Shown in pieces: positions 8,801 through 17,014 of a stretch of 57,180 nucleotides of DNA (the first letter of the stretch is position 1; each line of letters opens with the position of its first letter). The notes under the pieces are model-generated. The model was not told the origin of the DNA. It saw only the letters and a program-made list of their open reading frames with translations, and made no database searches. Location of the stretch: NCBI GenBank assembly GCA_035276085.1, contig DATELY010000063.1, positions 1 to 57,180 of the forward strand, in the 5' to 3' direction. The translations under genes were made by a program, and so were the position numbers. This stretch comes from DATELY01 sp035276085 (GTDB lineage Bacteria; Pseudomonadota; Gammaproteobacteria; Steroidobacterales; Steroidobacteraceae).

Positions 8801-9928
8801 TCACTTCGCTACGAACGCATCGCGCGCCAATACGCCATACACCGCCTGATCCGTGAAGAATCCATCCACACCCGCTTCCAGAAACTTGCGTGCTTCCGCC
8901 GCCATGTCGCCGATGGCAGTGGGATCGGTGCCGATGCGATATTCGGCGGGCAAAAACGTGTTCTCCGCACGAATCGTCCAGGTGTGCACGAGCAACCCGG
9001 CAGCGTGAGCATCCTTCACGACCGCCGTCGGCGACTTCAGCGTGCCGTCCGGATTGCGCGGAATGATCAGATCCTTGTTGATGCCGACACCGTCTGCGTA
9101 CTTCGCGATCCACTTGAGACCTTCCGCGGAGGCAAGGTCCGCGTACGTGCGCGGATCGCCCGAGACGACGAAGTCATACGGCTTGCCTGAGCTGTTGATG
9201 AGCTGCACGAGCGGCACTCGCGTCATCTTGCCCAGTTGCCGCAGATTGCCGACCTCGAAGGACTGGATGAACACGGGTGAGTACTTGCTCGAATAACCGT
9301 GCCGATGCAACGTCTTGACGAGCGGCTCTTCGAGCGACAGACCGATGCTGTCGAAATACGTCGGATGCTTCGTCTCCGGATAGATGCCGATCGGGTCCGG
9401 CGCCCGCTTGCCCTGCTTCAAGGCCAGCAGCGCGCGGCTTTCGTTCACTCCCTCGACGAGTTGGATGACTTCTTCGAACGTGGGGATTTCGAACTGACCA
9501 TCGAAGCGTGCGTTGTCAGGGCGAATCGTCGGGATGCGCTCCCTGGCTCTGAGCGTCTTCAGCTCCGCGAGCGTGAAGTCCTCCGTGAACCAGCCTTCGA
9601 TGCTGACACCGTCGATCGTCTTCGTCTTCTTGCGGCTTGCGAACTCCGAATGCTCGCTCACGTTCGTCGTGCCGCCGATCTCGTTCTCGTGCCGCGCGAC
9701 CAGCACGCCATCCCTGGTCGACACGAGATCGGGCTCGACGTAGTCGGCGCCCTGCTGCATGGCGATGTAATAGGAGACGAGCGTGTGCTCGGGTACGAAG
9801 CCGCTGGCGCCGCGATGACCGATGACGATCGGTTCGCGGTCGTTGCCGCGATGTGCATATGAAGCATCACCCGCCGCTGAACTGCCGGTGACGAGCAGTC
9901 CGATCGCCATCAACGCTGCTGTTCTCAT
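8801..9928 (-). CDS. glpQ: Secreted glycerophosphodiester phosphodiesterase, GlpQ type
   Basis: About 375 residues. MRTAALMAIGLLVTGSSAAG is a Sec signal peptide; an in-frame TTG two codons earlier has slightly better spacing to AGGAG and is an alternative start. The catalytic signature IVIGHRGASGFVPEHT holds the active-site histidine and arginine. YVEPDLVSTRDGVLVARHE gives the E-x-D metal ligands and second histidine. The long insertion and the C-terminal AGVDGFFTDQ are typical of the periplasmic GlpQ branch. It cleaves glycerophosphodiesters to glycerol 3-phosphate and alcohol. The 5'-nucleotidase lies downstream, so the pair could feed phosphate and glycerol phosphate uptake. Confidence 0.92.
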   Translation of the reverse strand: MRTAALMAIGLLVTGSSAAGDASYAHRGNDREPIVIGHRGASGFVPEHTLVSYYIAMQQGADYVEPDLVSTRDGVLVARHENEIGGTTNVSEHSEFASRKKTKTIDGVSIEGWFTEDFTLAELKTLRARERIPTIRPDNARFDGQFEIPTFEEVIQLVEGVNESRALLALKQGKRAPDPIGIYPETKHPTYFDSIGLSLEEPLVKTLHRHGYSSKYSPVFIQSFEVGNLRQLGKMTRVPLVQLINSSGKPYDFVVSGDPRTYADLASAEGLKWIAKYADGVGINKDLIIPRNPDGTLKSPTAVVKDAHAAGLLVHTWTIRAENTFLPAEYRIGTDPTAIGDMAAEARKFLEAGVDGFFTDQAVYGVLARDAFVAK

Positions 9929-10267
9929 ATGCAATCCGTCTCCTGGTAAACCCAGAGACCGAAACTTACGAGCGTGGCTTTACGAAATGATCGCAGAGGT
10001 GTTGCAGATTCTTGTCGCCGTGGGGGCGAGGTACCGTTACCGCGGCCCCGAGTCCTGCTTTCTCACTGCTCCGTAATATGGGCGTTCCGTTGTTGGGTTG
10101 TGCAACACTCGTTGTCCGCCCGGGGCGCTTGACCCGCGCACGCCACATGGCGTGTACTTTGAATCGCTGTCGCTCGCGCCGGCAGCTTGAAAACCGAGGG
10201 CCTCACTTAACCGGATTCGATTTGCGGTTCGAATTTTCGCAACCACTTCTGGGCGGGATGGAACTTC
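9929..10267. other. Divergent intergenic region with a short palindrome
   Basis: This 339-base gap separates the phosphodiesterase start from the molybdopterin oxidoreductase start. I see no coding sequence. ATTCGA (10215-10220) and TCGAAT (10229-10234) form a perfect 6-bp inverted repeat with 8 bases between, about 34 bases before the oxidoreductase start, which may be an operator. A TTGACC at about 10128 is -35-like but has no convincing -10 partner. Confidence 0.35.
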
Positions 10268-12445
10268 ATGGTGAAAACATCAACTCAAACAATCACCCCT
10301 TCCGCATTGCAGCCGGGCGAGGATGGGCACCACGTGACCTACTGCCGGATTTGCGAGCCGCTCTGCGGTCTGGTCGCCGAGGTGAAGGACGGGCGCATCG
10401 TCAAGGTCAGGCCCGACAAGGACAACCCGCACTCGCTGGGCCATGTCTGCATCAAGGGCACGTCCGCGCACAACATCACCCATGACCCCGACCGCATCCT
10501 GACTCCCCTGCGCCGCACAGGCGGGCCGGGCGAGTTCGAACCGGTCAGCTGGGACGAGGCGCTGGAGGATATCGCCTCCCGGATGGCCAGCATCCTGCGT
10601 GAAGATGGCCCCGATGCGTTCGTTCACTACTTCGGCAACCCTTCCGCTTTCAACGTTGCCGCCATGTTCTCGATCCCTTCGTTCTTTGCTCACTTCGGCA
10701 TCTGGAAGGCATTCAGCGCACAAAGCCAGGACATCAATTCGCGCTTCGTGGCGTGGCATATCCTCCATGGCGCGGCCTTTCAGTCTCTCTTGCCCGATCT
10801 GCCTCGCACCGACTTTTTGATCATGTTCGGGAGCAATCCGCTGATTTCGCACGGATCGTTCATTACCGAACCGCGCCTTCGCGTCGACATGGATGCGATT
10901 GCGGCGCGCGGGCGGGTCGTGATCGTCGATCCGAAGCTGACGGAGTCGGCTGCCCGCTATGAGCATCTGCCGGTCCGGCCGGATACAGACGTCTGGCTGC
11001 TGGCCGCGATGATCAATCACCTGTTCGCACAAGGACGGGTTGACGAGGCGCAACTCGCCCGACTCGCGACGGGAACTGCAGAACTGCGAGCGGCACTCGG
11101 CTGGATCACGCCTGCGATTGCAGAACGCTATTGCGGTGTACCTGCTGAACAGATCGAAGCGCTCGCGAATGATTTCGCGGACAGCCCGCGTGCCGTGGCG
11201 ACCGGCCGGATCGGCATCTGTCGCGGTACCTTCCCGACGCTGACCAATCTATTGGTCGATGTTCTCAACATCGTCACCGGCCGTTTTGGCCAGATTGGCG
11301 GATGGGTATTCGGCGACTCTCCGCTCAAGCAGGAATTCTTCAATGCGGTGGCACAAAGGGAAACCCGCTTCGGCACCCAGCCGATCATCGCCGGGTGCCT
11401 GCCCATCTTCATGCTGATCGACGAGATCCTGGAGCCCGGGCCCGGCCGCGCCCGGGCGCTGTTCGTCACCGCCGGCAATATCGTGCGGAGCATTCCGGGC
11501 GGCGAACGGCTCGAACAGGCGCTGAATTCGCTCGAACTGTTCGTGTCGCACGATTTGTACATCACCGAGACCAACCGTTTCGCGCACTACATCCTGCCGG
11601 CGCTCACCTTTTTCGAACACGCGGATTTTCCCGCCCTCTTCCTCGCCAACATGCCCCGCCCCTACGTGCAATATTCGGCGGCAGTTCTTCCTCCGCAAGG
11701 CGAGGGCCGCAACGAGGATGAAGTCTTGACCGATCTCGCAAGGCGTCTGTGGCGCAAGTTGAAGGATGAGCCGGGCAACTCGGGCTATGACGCGCAGGAA
11801 CCATTCCATTGCGACGCCTTCGCCTATCTGGACATCCAGCTCAGGAATGGCGGTTGGCTGGTCGATGCCGGAACCGAGAAGGTGCCGCTGTCGCTCGAGG
11901 TCCTCAAAGCTTCACCGCATGGCGTCATGCTGGCCGACAACCTTCGATGCACCGACAGCATGGAGAGGATCACGCATGCCGACGGCTATATCCATCTATG
12001 GGATCCGATCCTCGATGCCGAGGCCGAAAGGCTGCGCACTACGCCGCCGCCGCAGGATGGCGAACTCCGTCTGATCAGCATCCGGTCTCTGAAATCGCAC
12101 AACTCCTGGATGCACAATGTCGACAAGCTCGTCCGCTCGCAGGAACCGATGCTGGTGATCAACCCGGAAGACGCGGCGGCGCGCAATATCGCGGAAGGCG
12201 ACGTCGTGCATGTCACAACGTCGGTCGGCGCGATCAAGACCCGCGCAACCTTGGATTCCGGTCTCGTGCGCGGGGCGGTCTGTTACCCGCATGGCTGGAG
12301 TCACAACGGCGGCTGGCAACGCGCCAACGCTGCACCGGGCGTCAATGTCAATGTGCTCGTGGGTCCAAAGGAACGCGAGCTCATCTCGGCCTCATCTCTG
12401 CTGGACGGCATCCCTGTGGAAGTCAGTCGCGGGGCGGCGGTCTGA
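10268..12445 (+). CDS. Molybdopterin (bis-MGD) oxidoreductase with one [4Fe-4S] site
   Basis: A 725-residue DMSO-reductase/formate-dehydrogenase superfamily protein. The iron-sulfur site is C26-x2-C29-x3-C33-x27-C61 (YCRICEPLCG and GHVCIKG). Conserved cofactor-binding stretches are MFGSNPLISHG, RVVIVDPKLTESA and, at the C-terminus, VCYPHGWSHNGGW, the molydopterin-dinucleotide domain. There is no twin-arginine leader, so it is probably cytoplasmic. No cysteine or selenocysteine is obvious at the usual molybdenum-ligand place, which suggests a carboxylate or hydroxide ligand. No electron-transfer subunit is adjacent. Homologues of this size are common in environmental bacteria, with unproven substrates. 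The start has a GGGAT site 10 nt upstream. It stands alone between a divergent promoter region and a terminator hairpin. Confidence 0.85.
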   Translation: MVKTSTQTITPSALQPGEDGHHVTYCRICEPLCGLVAEVKDGRIVKVRPDKDNPHSLGHVCIKGTSAHNITHDPDRILTPLRRTGGPGEFEPVSWDEALEDIASRMASILREDGPDAFVHYFGNPSAFNVAAMFSIPSFFAHFGIWKAFSAQSQDINSRFVAWHILHGAAFQSLLPDLPRTDFLIMFGSNPLISHGSFITEPRLRVDMDAIAARGRVVIVDPKLTESAARYEHLPVRPDTDVWLLAAMINHLFAQGRVDEAQLARLATGTAELRAALGWITPAIAERYCGVPAEQIEALANDFADSPRAVATGRIGICRGTFPTLTNLLVDVLNIVTGRFGQIGGWVFGDSPLKQEFFNAVAQRETRFGTQPIIAGCLPIFMLIDEILEPGPGRARALFVTAGNIVRSIPGGERLEQALNSLELFVSHDLYITETNRFAHYILPALTFFEHADFPALFLANMPRPYVQYSAAVLPPQGEGRNEDEVLTDLARRLWRKLKDEPGNSGYDAQEPFHCDAFAYLDIQLRNGGWLVDAGTEKVPLSLEVLKASPHGVMLADNLRCTDSMERITHADGYIHLWDPILDAEAERLRTTPPPQDGELRLISIRSLKSHNSWMHNVDKLVRSQEPMLVINPEDAAARNIAEGDVVHVTTSVGAIKTRATLDSGLVRGAVCYPHGWSHNGGWQRANAAPGVNVNVLVGPKERELISASSLLDGIPVEVSRGAAV

Positions 12446-12451
12446 TCAAGC

Positions 12452-12476
12452 CGTTATCGCGGCCGGCGCGATAACG
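12452..12476 (+). terminator. Strong stem-loop after the oxidoreductase gene
   Basis: CGTTATCGCG pairs perfectly with CGCGATAACG across a 5-nt loop, 6 nt after the stop codon. The 10-bp stem is terminator-like although no T-run follows. The adjacent gene is convergent, so a transcript end is expected here. Confidence 0.6.
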
Positions 12477-12589
12477 CTGCCGTTGTGGCACTGCTGGGAG
12501 CTCACGTGGCGTGACTGCAGCCACGCTGTTGTGCTCGCGCTCAGCCTCATCCACTCATGGGAAGGAGCGCGGCGACACGCACCTCGCCA

Positions 12590-13645
12590 TCATGCTCGAC
12601 GGACCTTCCTTGCTGCCGCGTCGGCACCGCTCAGCATGTCGAGCGCGACGTCGACGATCATGTCCTCCTGGCCACCGACCATCTTGCGCCGGCCCAACTC
12701 CACGAGAATCGAACGTGTGTCGAGGCCGTGTTCGGCGGCAACCCTTTCAGCATGACGCAGGAAGCTGGAATAGACGCCGGCATAGCCCAGGGTCAGCGTT
12801 TCGCGATCGACACGCACCGGTCGGTCTTGTAACGGGCGCACGAGTTCTTCTGCCGCATCCATGAGCTTGAAGAGATCGGTACCGTGATTCCAGCCGTAGA
12901 GATCGGCGGCGGCGATGAAGACTTCGAGCGGCGCGTTGCCTGCACCCGCGCCCATGCCGGCCAGCGAGGCATCGACGCGGATCGCACCGTTCTGCACGGC
13001 AAGGATTGAATTGGCCACGCCCAACGACAGATTGTGATGGGCATGGATGCCGCGTTCGGTTTCAGGCTTGAGTACGCGGTCGTAGGCCTGAAAACGGGCC
13101 GCGCATTCGTCCATGGTGAGCCTGCCGCCGCTGTCGGTGACGTACACGCAATGCGCACCATAGCTTTCCATCAGCTTGGCCTGTTGAGCCAACGCTTCGG
13201 GCGGGTTCATATGGCTCATCATCAAGAAACCTGACACATCCATCCCGAGCTCGCGCGCGAATTCGATGTGTTGTTTGGAGATATCGGCTTCCGTGCAGTG
13301 GGTTGCCACGCGCACCGAGCGCACGCCCATCTCGTAAGCGTGTCGCAAGTCGTGAATCGTGCCGATGCCGGGCAGGAGCAGCGTCGTCAGCTTGGCATGC
13401 GTGAGTACCTCGGCCACTGCGCCGATCCAATCCCAATCGGTATGCGCGCCGAAGCCGTAATTGAAGGAGGAACCCGCAAGCCCGTCGCCGTGAGCGACCT
13501 CGATCGCATCGACCTTCGCCTCGTCGAGCGCGCGGGCGATCGCGCGGACATGATCGAGACCGTATTGATGGCGGATGGCATGCATGCCATCGCGGAGCGT
13601 CACATCCTGGATGTACAGCTTGGCAGCGTTGCGAGGGATGCTCAT
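12590..13645 (-). CDS. dmpG: 4-hydroxy-2-oxovalerate aldolase
   Basis: A 351-residue class II pyruvate aldolase of the DmpG/BphI/HsaF type. The DRE-TIM signature is YIQDVTLRDGMHAIRHQY near the N-terminus (catalytic Arg, metal-binding Asp). GIHAHHNLSLGVANS carries the metal-binding histidines, and the C-terminal region interacts with the dehydrogenase partner. It splits 4-hydroxy-2-oxo acids to pyruvate plus acetaldehyde or propanal. The ATG overlaps the upstream dehydrogenase stop by 4 nt, consistent with translation coupling and with the known channelling complex of these two enzymes. Confidence 0.94.
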   Translation of the reverse strand: MSIPRNAAKLYIQDVTLRDGMHAIRHQYGLDHVRAIARALDEAKVDAIEVAHGDGLAGSSFNYGFGAHTDWDWIGAVAEVLTHAKLTTLLLPGIGTIHDLRHAYEMGVRSVRVATHCTEADISKQHIEFARELGMDVSGFLMMSHMNPPEALAQQAKLMESYGAHCVYVTDSGGRLTMDECAARFQAYDRVLKPETERGIHAHHNLSLGVANSILAVQNGAIRVDASLAGMGAGAGNAPLEVFIAAADLYGWNHGTDLFKLMDAAEELVRPLQDRPVRVDRETLTLGYAGVYSSFLRHAERVAAEHGLDTRSILVELGRRKMVGGQEDMIVDVALDMLSGADAAARKVRRA

Positions 13646-14583
13646 GCGGCTCTCCTTTCGGCCTGACGCATCGCGATCTTCTCTGCGGTACGCAGGGCGG
13701 CGGCGGTCATGATGTCGAGGTTGCCGGCATAGGCCGGCAGATGGTGGGCGGCCCCTTCGACTTCGAGGAACACGGAGACTTTGAGGCCCGTGAACTCACC
13801 GTGCATTTCGGGGATGCGCAGCGGATGGTTGTCGCCGATGCGTTCGAACTGAACCTTCTGCTTCAGCCGATAGCCGGGCACATAGTTCTGCACCTCGGCC
13901 ACCATGGCTTCCACGCTTGCGGCGATGGCCTGCTGATCGGCGTCGTCGCACAGGCAATAGACCGTATCGCGCATGATCAGCGGTGGCTCGGCCGGGTTGA
14001 GGACGATGATGGCTTTGCCGCGCTCCGCTCCACCGACCACTTCGATCGCTCGCGAGGTGGTCTCGGTGAACTCGTCGATGTTCGCACGCGTACCGGGACC
14101 GGCGGATTTCGAGGCAATCGAGGCGACGATCTCACCGTATCTCACCCTGGCTACGCGTCCGACCGCCGCCACGATGGGAACTGTCGCCTGTCCGCCGCAC
14201 GTCACCATGTTGACGTTCGGCGCATCGAGATGCTCCGCCCCGTTGACGGGCGGGATCACGTAAGGACCGATGGCGGCCGGCGTCAGATCGACCACCGTCT
14301 TGCCATGCAAGCGCAGCACCGCTTCGTGATGTTTGTGAGCGCCCGCCGAGGTCGCATCGAAGACGATTCCTATGGAAGAGAAATCCGGCATCGCGACCAG
14401 GCCTTCGACGCCCTTGGCCGTGGTCGGCACTCCCAGCCGGGCCGCCCGCGCGATACCGGGGGATTCGGGATCGATACCGACCATGGCGCCCATCTCGAGC
14501 ACCTTGGACAGGCGCCTGATCTTGATCATCAGATCGGTACCGATGTTGCCCGAACCGATGATCGCGACCTTTGTCTTGTTCAT
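13642..14583 (-). CDS. dmpF: Acetaldehyde/propanal dehydrogenase (CoA-acylating)
   Basis: A 313-residue NAD-dependent acylating aldehyde dehydrogenase of the DmpF/BphJ/HsaG type. MNKTKVAIIGSGNIGTDLM is the Rossmann GxGxxG start, and MVTCGGQATVPIVAAV contains the active-site cysteine. The ATG at 14583 lies 2 nt after the hydratase stop; a longer upstream frame lacks homology. It converts the aldehyde released by the aldolase to acetyl-CoA or propionyl-CoA. The gene order hydratase-dehydrogenase-aldolase is that of phenol and catechol meta-pathways (dmpEFG). Confidence 0.94.
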   Translation of the reverse strand: MNKTKVAIIGSGNIGTDLMIKIRRLSKVLEMGAMVGIDPESPGIARAARLGVPTTAKGVEGLVAMPDFSSIGIVFDATSAGAHKHHEAVLRLHGKTVVDLTPAAIGPYVIPPVNGAEHLDAPNVNMVTCGGQATVPIVAAVGRVARVRYGEIVASIASKSAGPGTRANIDEFTETTSRAIEVVGGAERGKAIIVLNPAEPPLIMRDTVYCLCDDADQQAIAASVEAMVAEVQNYVPGYRLKQKVQFERIGDNHPLRIPEMHGEFTGLKVSVFLEVEGAAHHLPAYAGNLDIMTAAALRTAEKIAMRQAERRAA

Positions 14584-14585
14584 CG

Positions 14586-15368
14586 TCAGTCCCTCGCGTA
14601 GTGAAAGTTGACCGATCCGAGCCCGCCGATCGCGGCATTGACGTGGCAACCGGGCGACAGCGCCACCATGGGGCCGAGTGCACCCGTCAGCACGATATCG
14701 CCAGCGCGCAGCGGTTCACCGAGTTCGGCCAGGGTGCGTGCAAGCCAGGCTGCCGCACGGAGCGGATGACCGAGGCAGGCGGCGCCAGCGCCGACCGAGA
14801 CCACGGCACCATCGACCTCCAGAGCCATGCCGCAGGTGTAGAGATCGAGATTCCCGAGTGTCTTGCGCTGCCGGCCGAGCACGAAAAAGGCAGATGAACC
14901 GTTGTCGGCGACGGTGTCGGCGAAGGTGATCTTCCAGTCCGCAATACGGCTGTCCACGATCTCAATGGCAGCGACGGCACACTCAGCGGCGGCGGCCACG
15001 TCATCCGCCGTGGCATTGGTCTTGTCGAGATCGCGGCCCATGATCAACGCCACTTCGGCTTCGGCCTTGGGCTGAATCACGTTCTTGGACAACAACGTGC
15101 CGCCATCCTCGATCTGCATGTCGTCGAACAGCACGCCGAAATCCGGGCGGTCGACGCCCAGCTGCTGCTGCACCGCTTTAGCCGTCAGGCCAATCTTGCG
15201 GCCGACGATCTTGCGGCCCTGCGCCTGCCAGAGCTTTGTGTTGATCCCCTGCGCTGCATAAGCACCCGCAGAGTCCACGGGCTCCAAAAGATCGCGCAGT
15301 GGGGCGACGGGCTTCCCACCATAGGCTTCGCGAAGGCGCTGTGCTGCCCGTTCTGTTGCTGATTGCAT
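14586..15368 (-). CDS. dmpE: 2-keto-4-pentenoate hydratase
   Basis: A 260-residue member of the hydratase/decarboxylase family (DmpE/MhpD/HsaE). Metal ligands are in KAEAEVALIMGRDL (E-x-E) and the typical AIEIVDSRIADWKI. The ATG follows GGAGG by 8 nt. It hydrates 2-hydroxypenta-2,4-dienoate, or the hexadienoate made from steroid A/B rings, to the 4-hydroxy-2-oxo acid. No ring-cleavage dioxygenase or hydrolase is nearby, so this is the lower half of a pathway whose upper half lies elsewhere. It is divergent from an IclR regulator and reads from a palindrome-flanked promoter. Confidence 0.93.
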   Translation of the reverse strand: MQSATERAAQRLREAYGGKPVAPLRDLLEPVDSAGAYAAQGINTKLWQAQGRKIVGRKIGLTAKAVQQQLGVDRPDFGVLFDDMQIEDGGTLLSKNVIQPKAEAEVALIMGRDLDKTNATADDVAAAAECAVAAIEIVDSRIADWKITFADTVADNGSSAFFVLGRQRKTLGNLDLYTCGMALEVDGAVVSVGAGAACLGHPLRAAAWLARTLAELGEPLRAGDIVLTGALGPMVALSPGCHVNAAIGGLGSVNFHYARD

Positions 15369-15424
15369 GCCTTATTCCTCCACGCGAACTGGGTCGGTCC
15401 GCCGAATACAGACTTGCAATATAA

Positions 15425-15443
15425 GCGGCGAATCGTTCGCCGC
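15425..15443. promoter_or_regulatory. Perfect palindrome, probable operator of the meta-pathway promoter
   Basis: GCGGCGAA-TCG-TTCGCCGC is an 8-bp perfect inverted repeat with a 3-bp centre. It abuts a TATATT -10-like hexamer for the hydratase operon (minus strand, 15418-15423), where a -35 box would be; no TTGACA is visible, which suits an activated promoter. Confidence 0.55.
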
Positions 15444-15463
15444 ACTTCCGCGCCCACCCTGTA

Positions 15464-15480
15464 CTCTCACATCGTGAGAG
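15464..15480. promoter_or_regulatory. Second palindrome upstream of the IclR regulator
   Basis: CTCTCAC-ATC-GTGAGAG is a 7-bp perfect inverted repeat with a 3-bp centre, 20 bases before the regulator start codon and 38 bp (centre to centre) from the first palindrome. Its position suits autoregulation. Confidence 0.5.
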
Positions 15481-15500
15481 ACGTGGGGTATAAGAGGGGC

Positions 15501-16292
15501 ATGGCAACGCCGTCATCGCAATCGTTGGGAAAGGCGCTCGAACTGCTGAGCCAGGTGGCAAAAGACGGCGGCGAGCACTCCATTTCTGCGCTGGCAGCCA
15601 AAGCGGGCATACCGCCATCGACCGCCTATCGTATTGCGGCCACCTTCGAACGCAGCGGCTTCATGACGCGTCTGCGTCGCGGGCATTACCTGCTCGGCCC
15701 CGCCCTGCTGCGGCTCGCGGACTCCCGCAGCTTTAACCGGGTGATGGTGGGTGTGGGACGCCCTATCGTTGAGGCGCTGGCGAAGGCGACCGGCTGCACC
15801 GCACATCTCGGCGTCTTCGAAGACGGGATGGTCACCTATTTGCTCAAGGCGGGACGGGCGAAGGACAAGCTATTCACGCGGCAAGGCACGCAGCTCGAAG
15901 CTTACTGTACTGGTATAGGCAAGGTGCTGCTGGCCGCCCTCCCTGAGTCGGCACTGGAGGACTATCTGGCGAATGGCCCCTTCATCCGCCTGACCGCGAA
16001 CACCCTGACCGATCCGCGCGCTTTGCGAGCTGCGCTCACCGAGGTGCGGGTTCAGGGCTATGCCACCGACAATGCCGAGATGGATACCGATCTAACCTGT
16101 CTTGCCGTGCCGGTACGAGACAGTGACGGCAAAGTCCTCGCCGCGTTTTCGATTTCCATGCGGCAAGCAAACGGGAATCCGAACAACCTCTGCGTTCACC
16201 TTGACTCACTTCGTACGGCGGCGAACGCGCTCGTCAAACGGCTGTCGCCGCACCCTACGGAAGCTCAATACACCCGGTCGGGAATCCGGTAA
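15501..16292 (+). CDS. IclR family transcriptional regulator
   Basis: A 263-residue IclR protein. ATG at 15501 (MATPSSQSLGKALELLSQV) follows GAGGGG; upstream in-frame codons are not part of the family. The N-terminal winged helix-turn-helix spans about residues 8-70 (HSISALAAKAGIPPSTAYRI). The C-terminal effector domain is typical, with the GKVLLAALPE segment and a VPVRDSDGKVLAAFSISM strand. IclR members commonly control aromatic ring-cleavage operons (MhpR-like) as activators. Its position divergent from the hydratase-dehydrogenase-aldolase operon makes that operon the likely target, through one or both palindromes in the shared promoter region. Confidence 0.93.
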   Translation: MATPSSQSLGKALELLSQVAKDGGEHSISALAAKAGIPPSTAYRIAATFERSGFMTRLRRGHYLLGPALLRLADSRSFNRVMVGVGRPIVEALAKATGCTAHLGVFEDGMVTYLLKAGRAKDKLFTRQGTQLEAYCTGIGKVLLAALPESALEDYLANGPFIRLTANTLTDPRALRAALTEVRVQGYATDNAEMDTDLTCLAVPVRDSDGKVLAAFSISMRQANGNPNNLCVHLDSLRTAANALVKRLSPHPTEAQYTRSGIR

Positions 16293-16321
16293 CCGCTACG
16301 CGGGGCACGGTGCTGCACCGG

Positions 16322-16795
16322 CTAACGTGTCTGCAGGGGAAGCACCGTCGATTCCTTGATTACCGACAGCGCGATCATGGAGTTGATGGCCTGGACTCCG
16401 GGAATGCGTGAGAGATGGTCCAGAAAGAACGCCTCGTATGCTTCTATCGAAGGGACGACGATGCGCAGCAGGAAATCCTTCTCTCCCATCACCGTGTAGC
16501 AGTCGAGCACTTCGGGAAAACGCTGAATTGCCTTCTCAAAAACGGCGAGCGCTTCGCGACCTGTAGTGGAGAGCTTCACTTCGGCGAATACGATGACATT
16601 GAGGCCGAGCACGCGACGATCGAGCAGTGCCACTCGTGCCTTGATAGCGCCGCCTTCTTCGAGTCGTTGCAGGCGCCGCCACGCGGTTGTGCCGGTCATT
16701 CCGCATCGATCCGCGAGCTGTGCTACTGAAAGAGATCCATCCTTCTGCAGTGCGTCCAGTATGCGGGCGTCGGCTCGATCGATTGTGAGGGTCAT
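16322..16795 (-). CDS. bkdR: Lrp/AsnC family regulator, probable BkdR
   Basis: A 157-residue Lrp-type protein. The chosen ATG gives MTLTIDRADARILDALQKDG; a longer upstream frame is not part of the family. The N-terminal helix-turn-helix is SVAQLADRCGMTGTTAWRRLQRLE. The C-terminal RAM effector domain contains LDCYTVMGEKDFLLRIVV. It is divergent from the branched-chain 2-oxoacid dehydrogenase operon, as bkdR is in Pseudomonas, where it activates that operon in response to branched-chain amino acids. The role here is inferred from this arrangement. Confidence 0.85.
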   Translation of the reverse strand: MTLTIDRADARILDALQKDGSLSVAQLADRCGMTGTTAWRRLQRLEEGGAIKARVALLDRRVLGLNVIVFAEVKLSTTGREALAVFEKAIQRFPEVLDCYTVMGEKDFLLRIVVPSIEAYEAFFLDHLSRIPGVQAINSMIALSVIKESTVLPLQTR

Positions 16796-16819
16796 GCGCA
16801 GTGGCTTCGCAACTACCGT

Positions 16820-16837
16820 GTGGAATGAACATTTCAC
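16820..16837. promoter_or_regulatory. Imperfect palindrome, candidate Lrp/BkdR site
   Basis: GTGGAAT-GAAC-ATTTCAC has 7-bp arms with one mismatch. It lies 25 bases before the regulator start within the divergent 219-base region, so it could serve autoregulation or bkd activation. Confidence 0.35.
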
Positions 16838-17014
16838 CTGGAGCCGATCCCGCTTGCAACTCGCAAAGTTCATTGCAGGGCCCCGCGAGTAACATCCAAC
16901 GTCCACCGCAGCGTGCGGCGGGATGCGGAAGAGTCAACGCGGGTGTCGTACGTGATCACGGCGAGCGAGGCTCGACCGATTGGCGCGACCCACGATAGTT
17001 CGGAGAAGACTCAC

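Noticed and set aside
16308..16320. CGGTG-CTG-CACCG hairpin between the IclR and Lrp genes as a terminator
   Set aside because: The stem is only 5 bp, the loop 3 nt and no T-tract follows; evidence is too weak.
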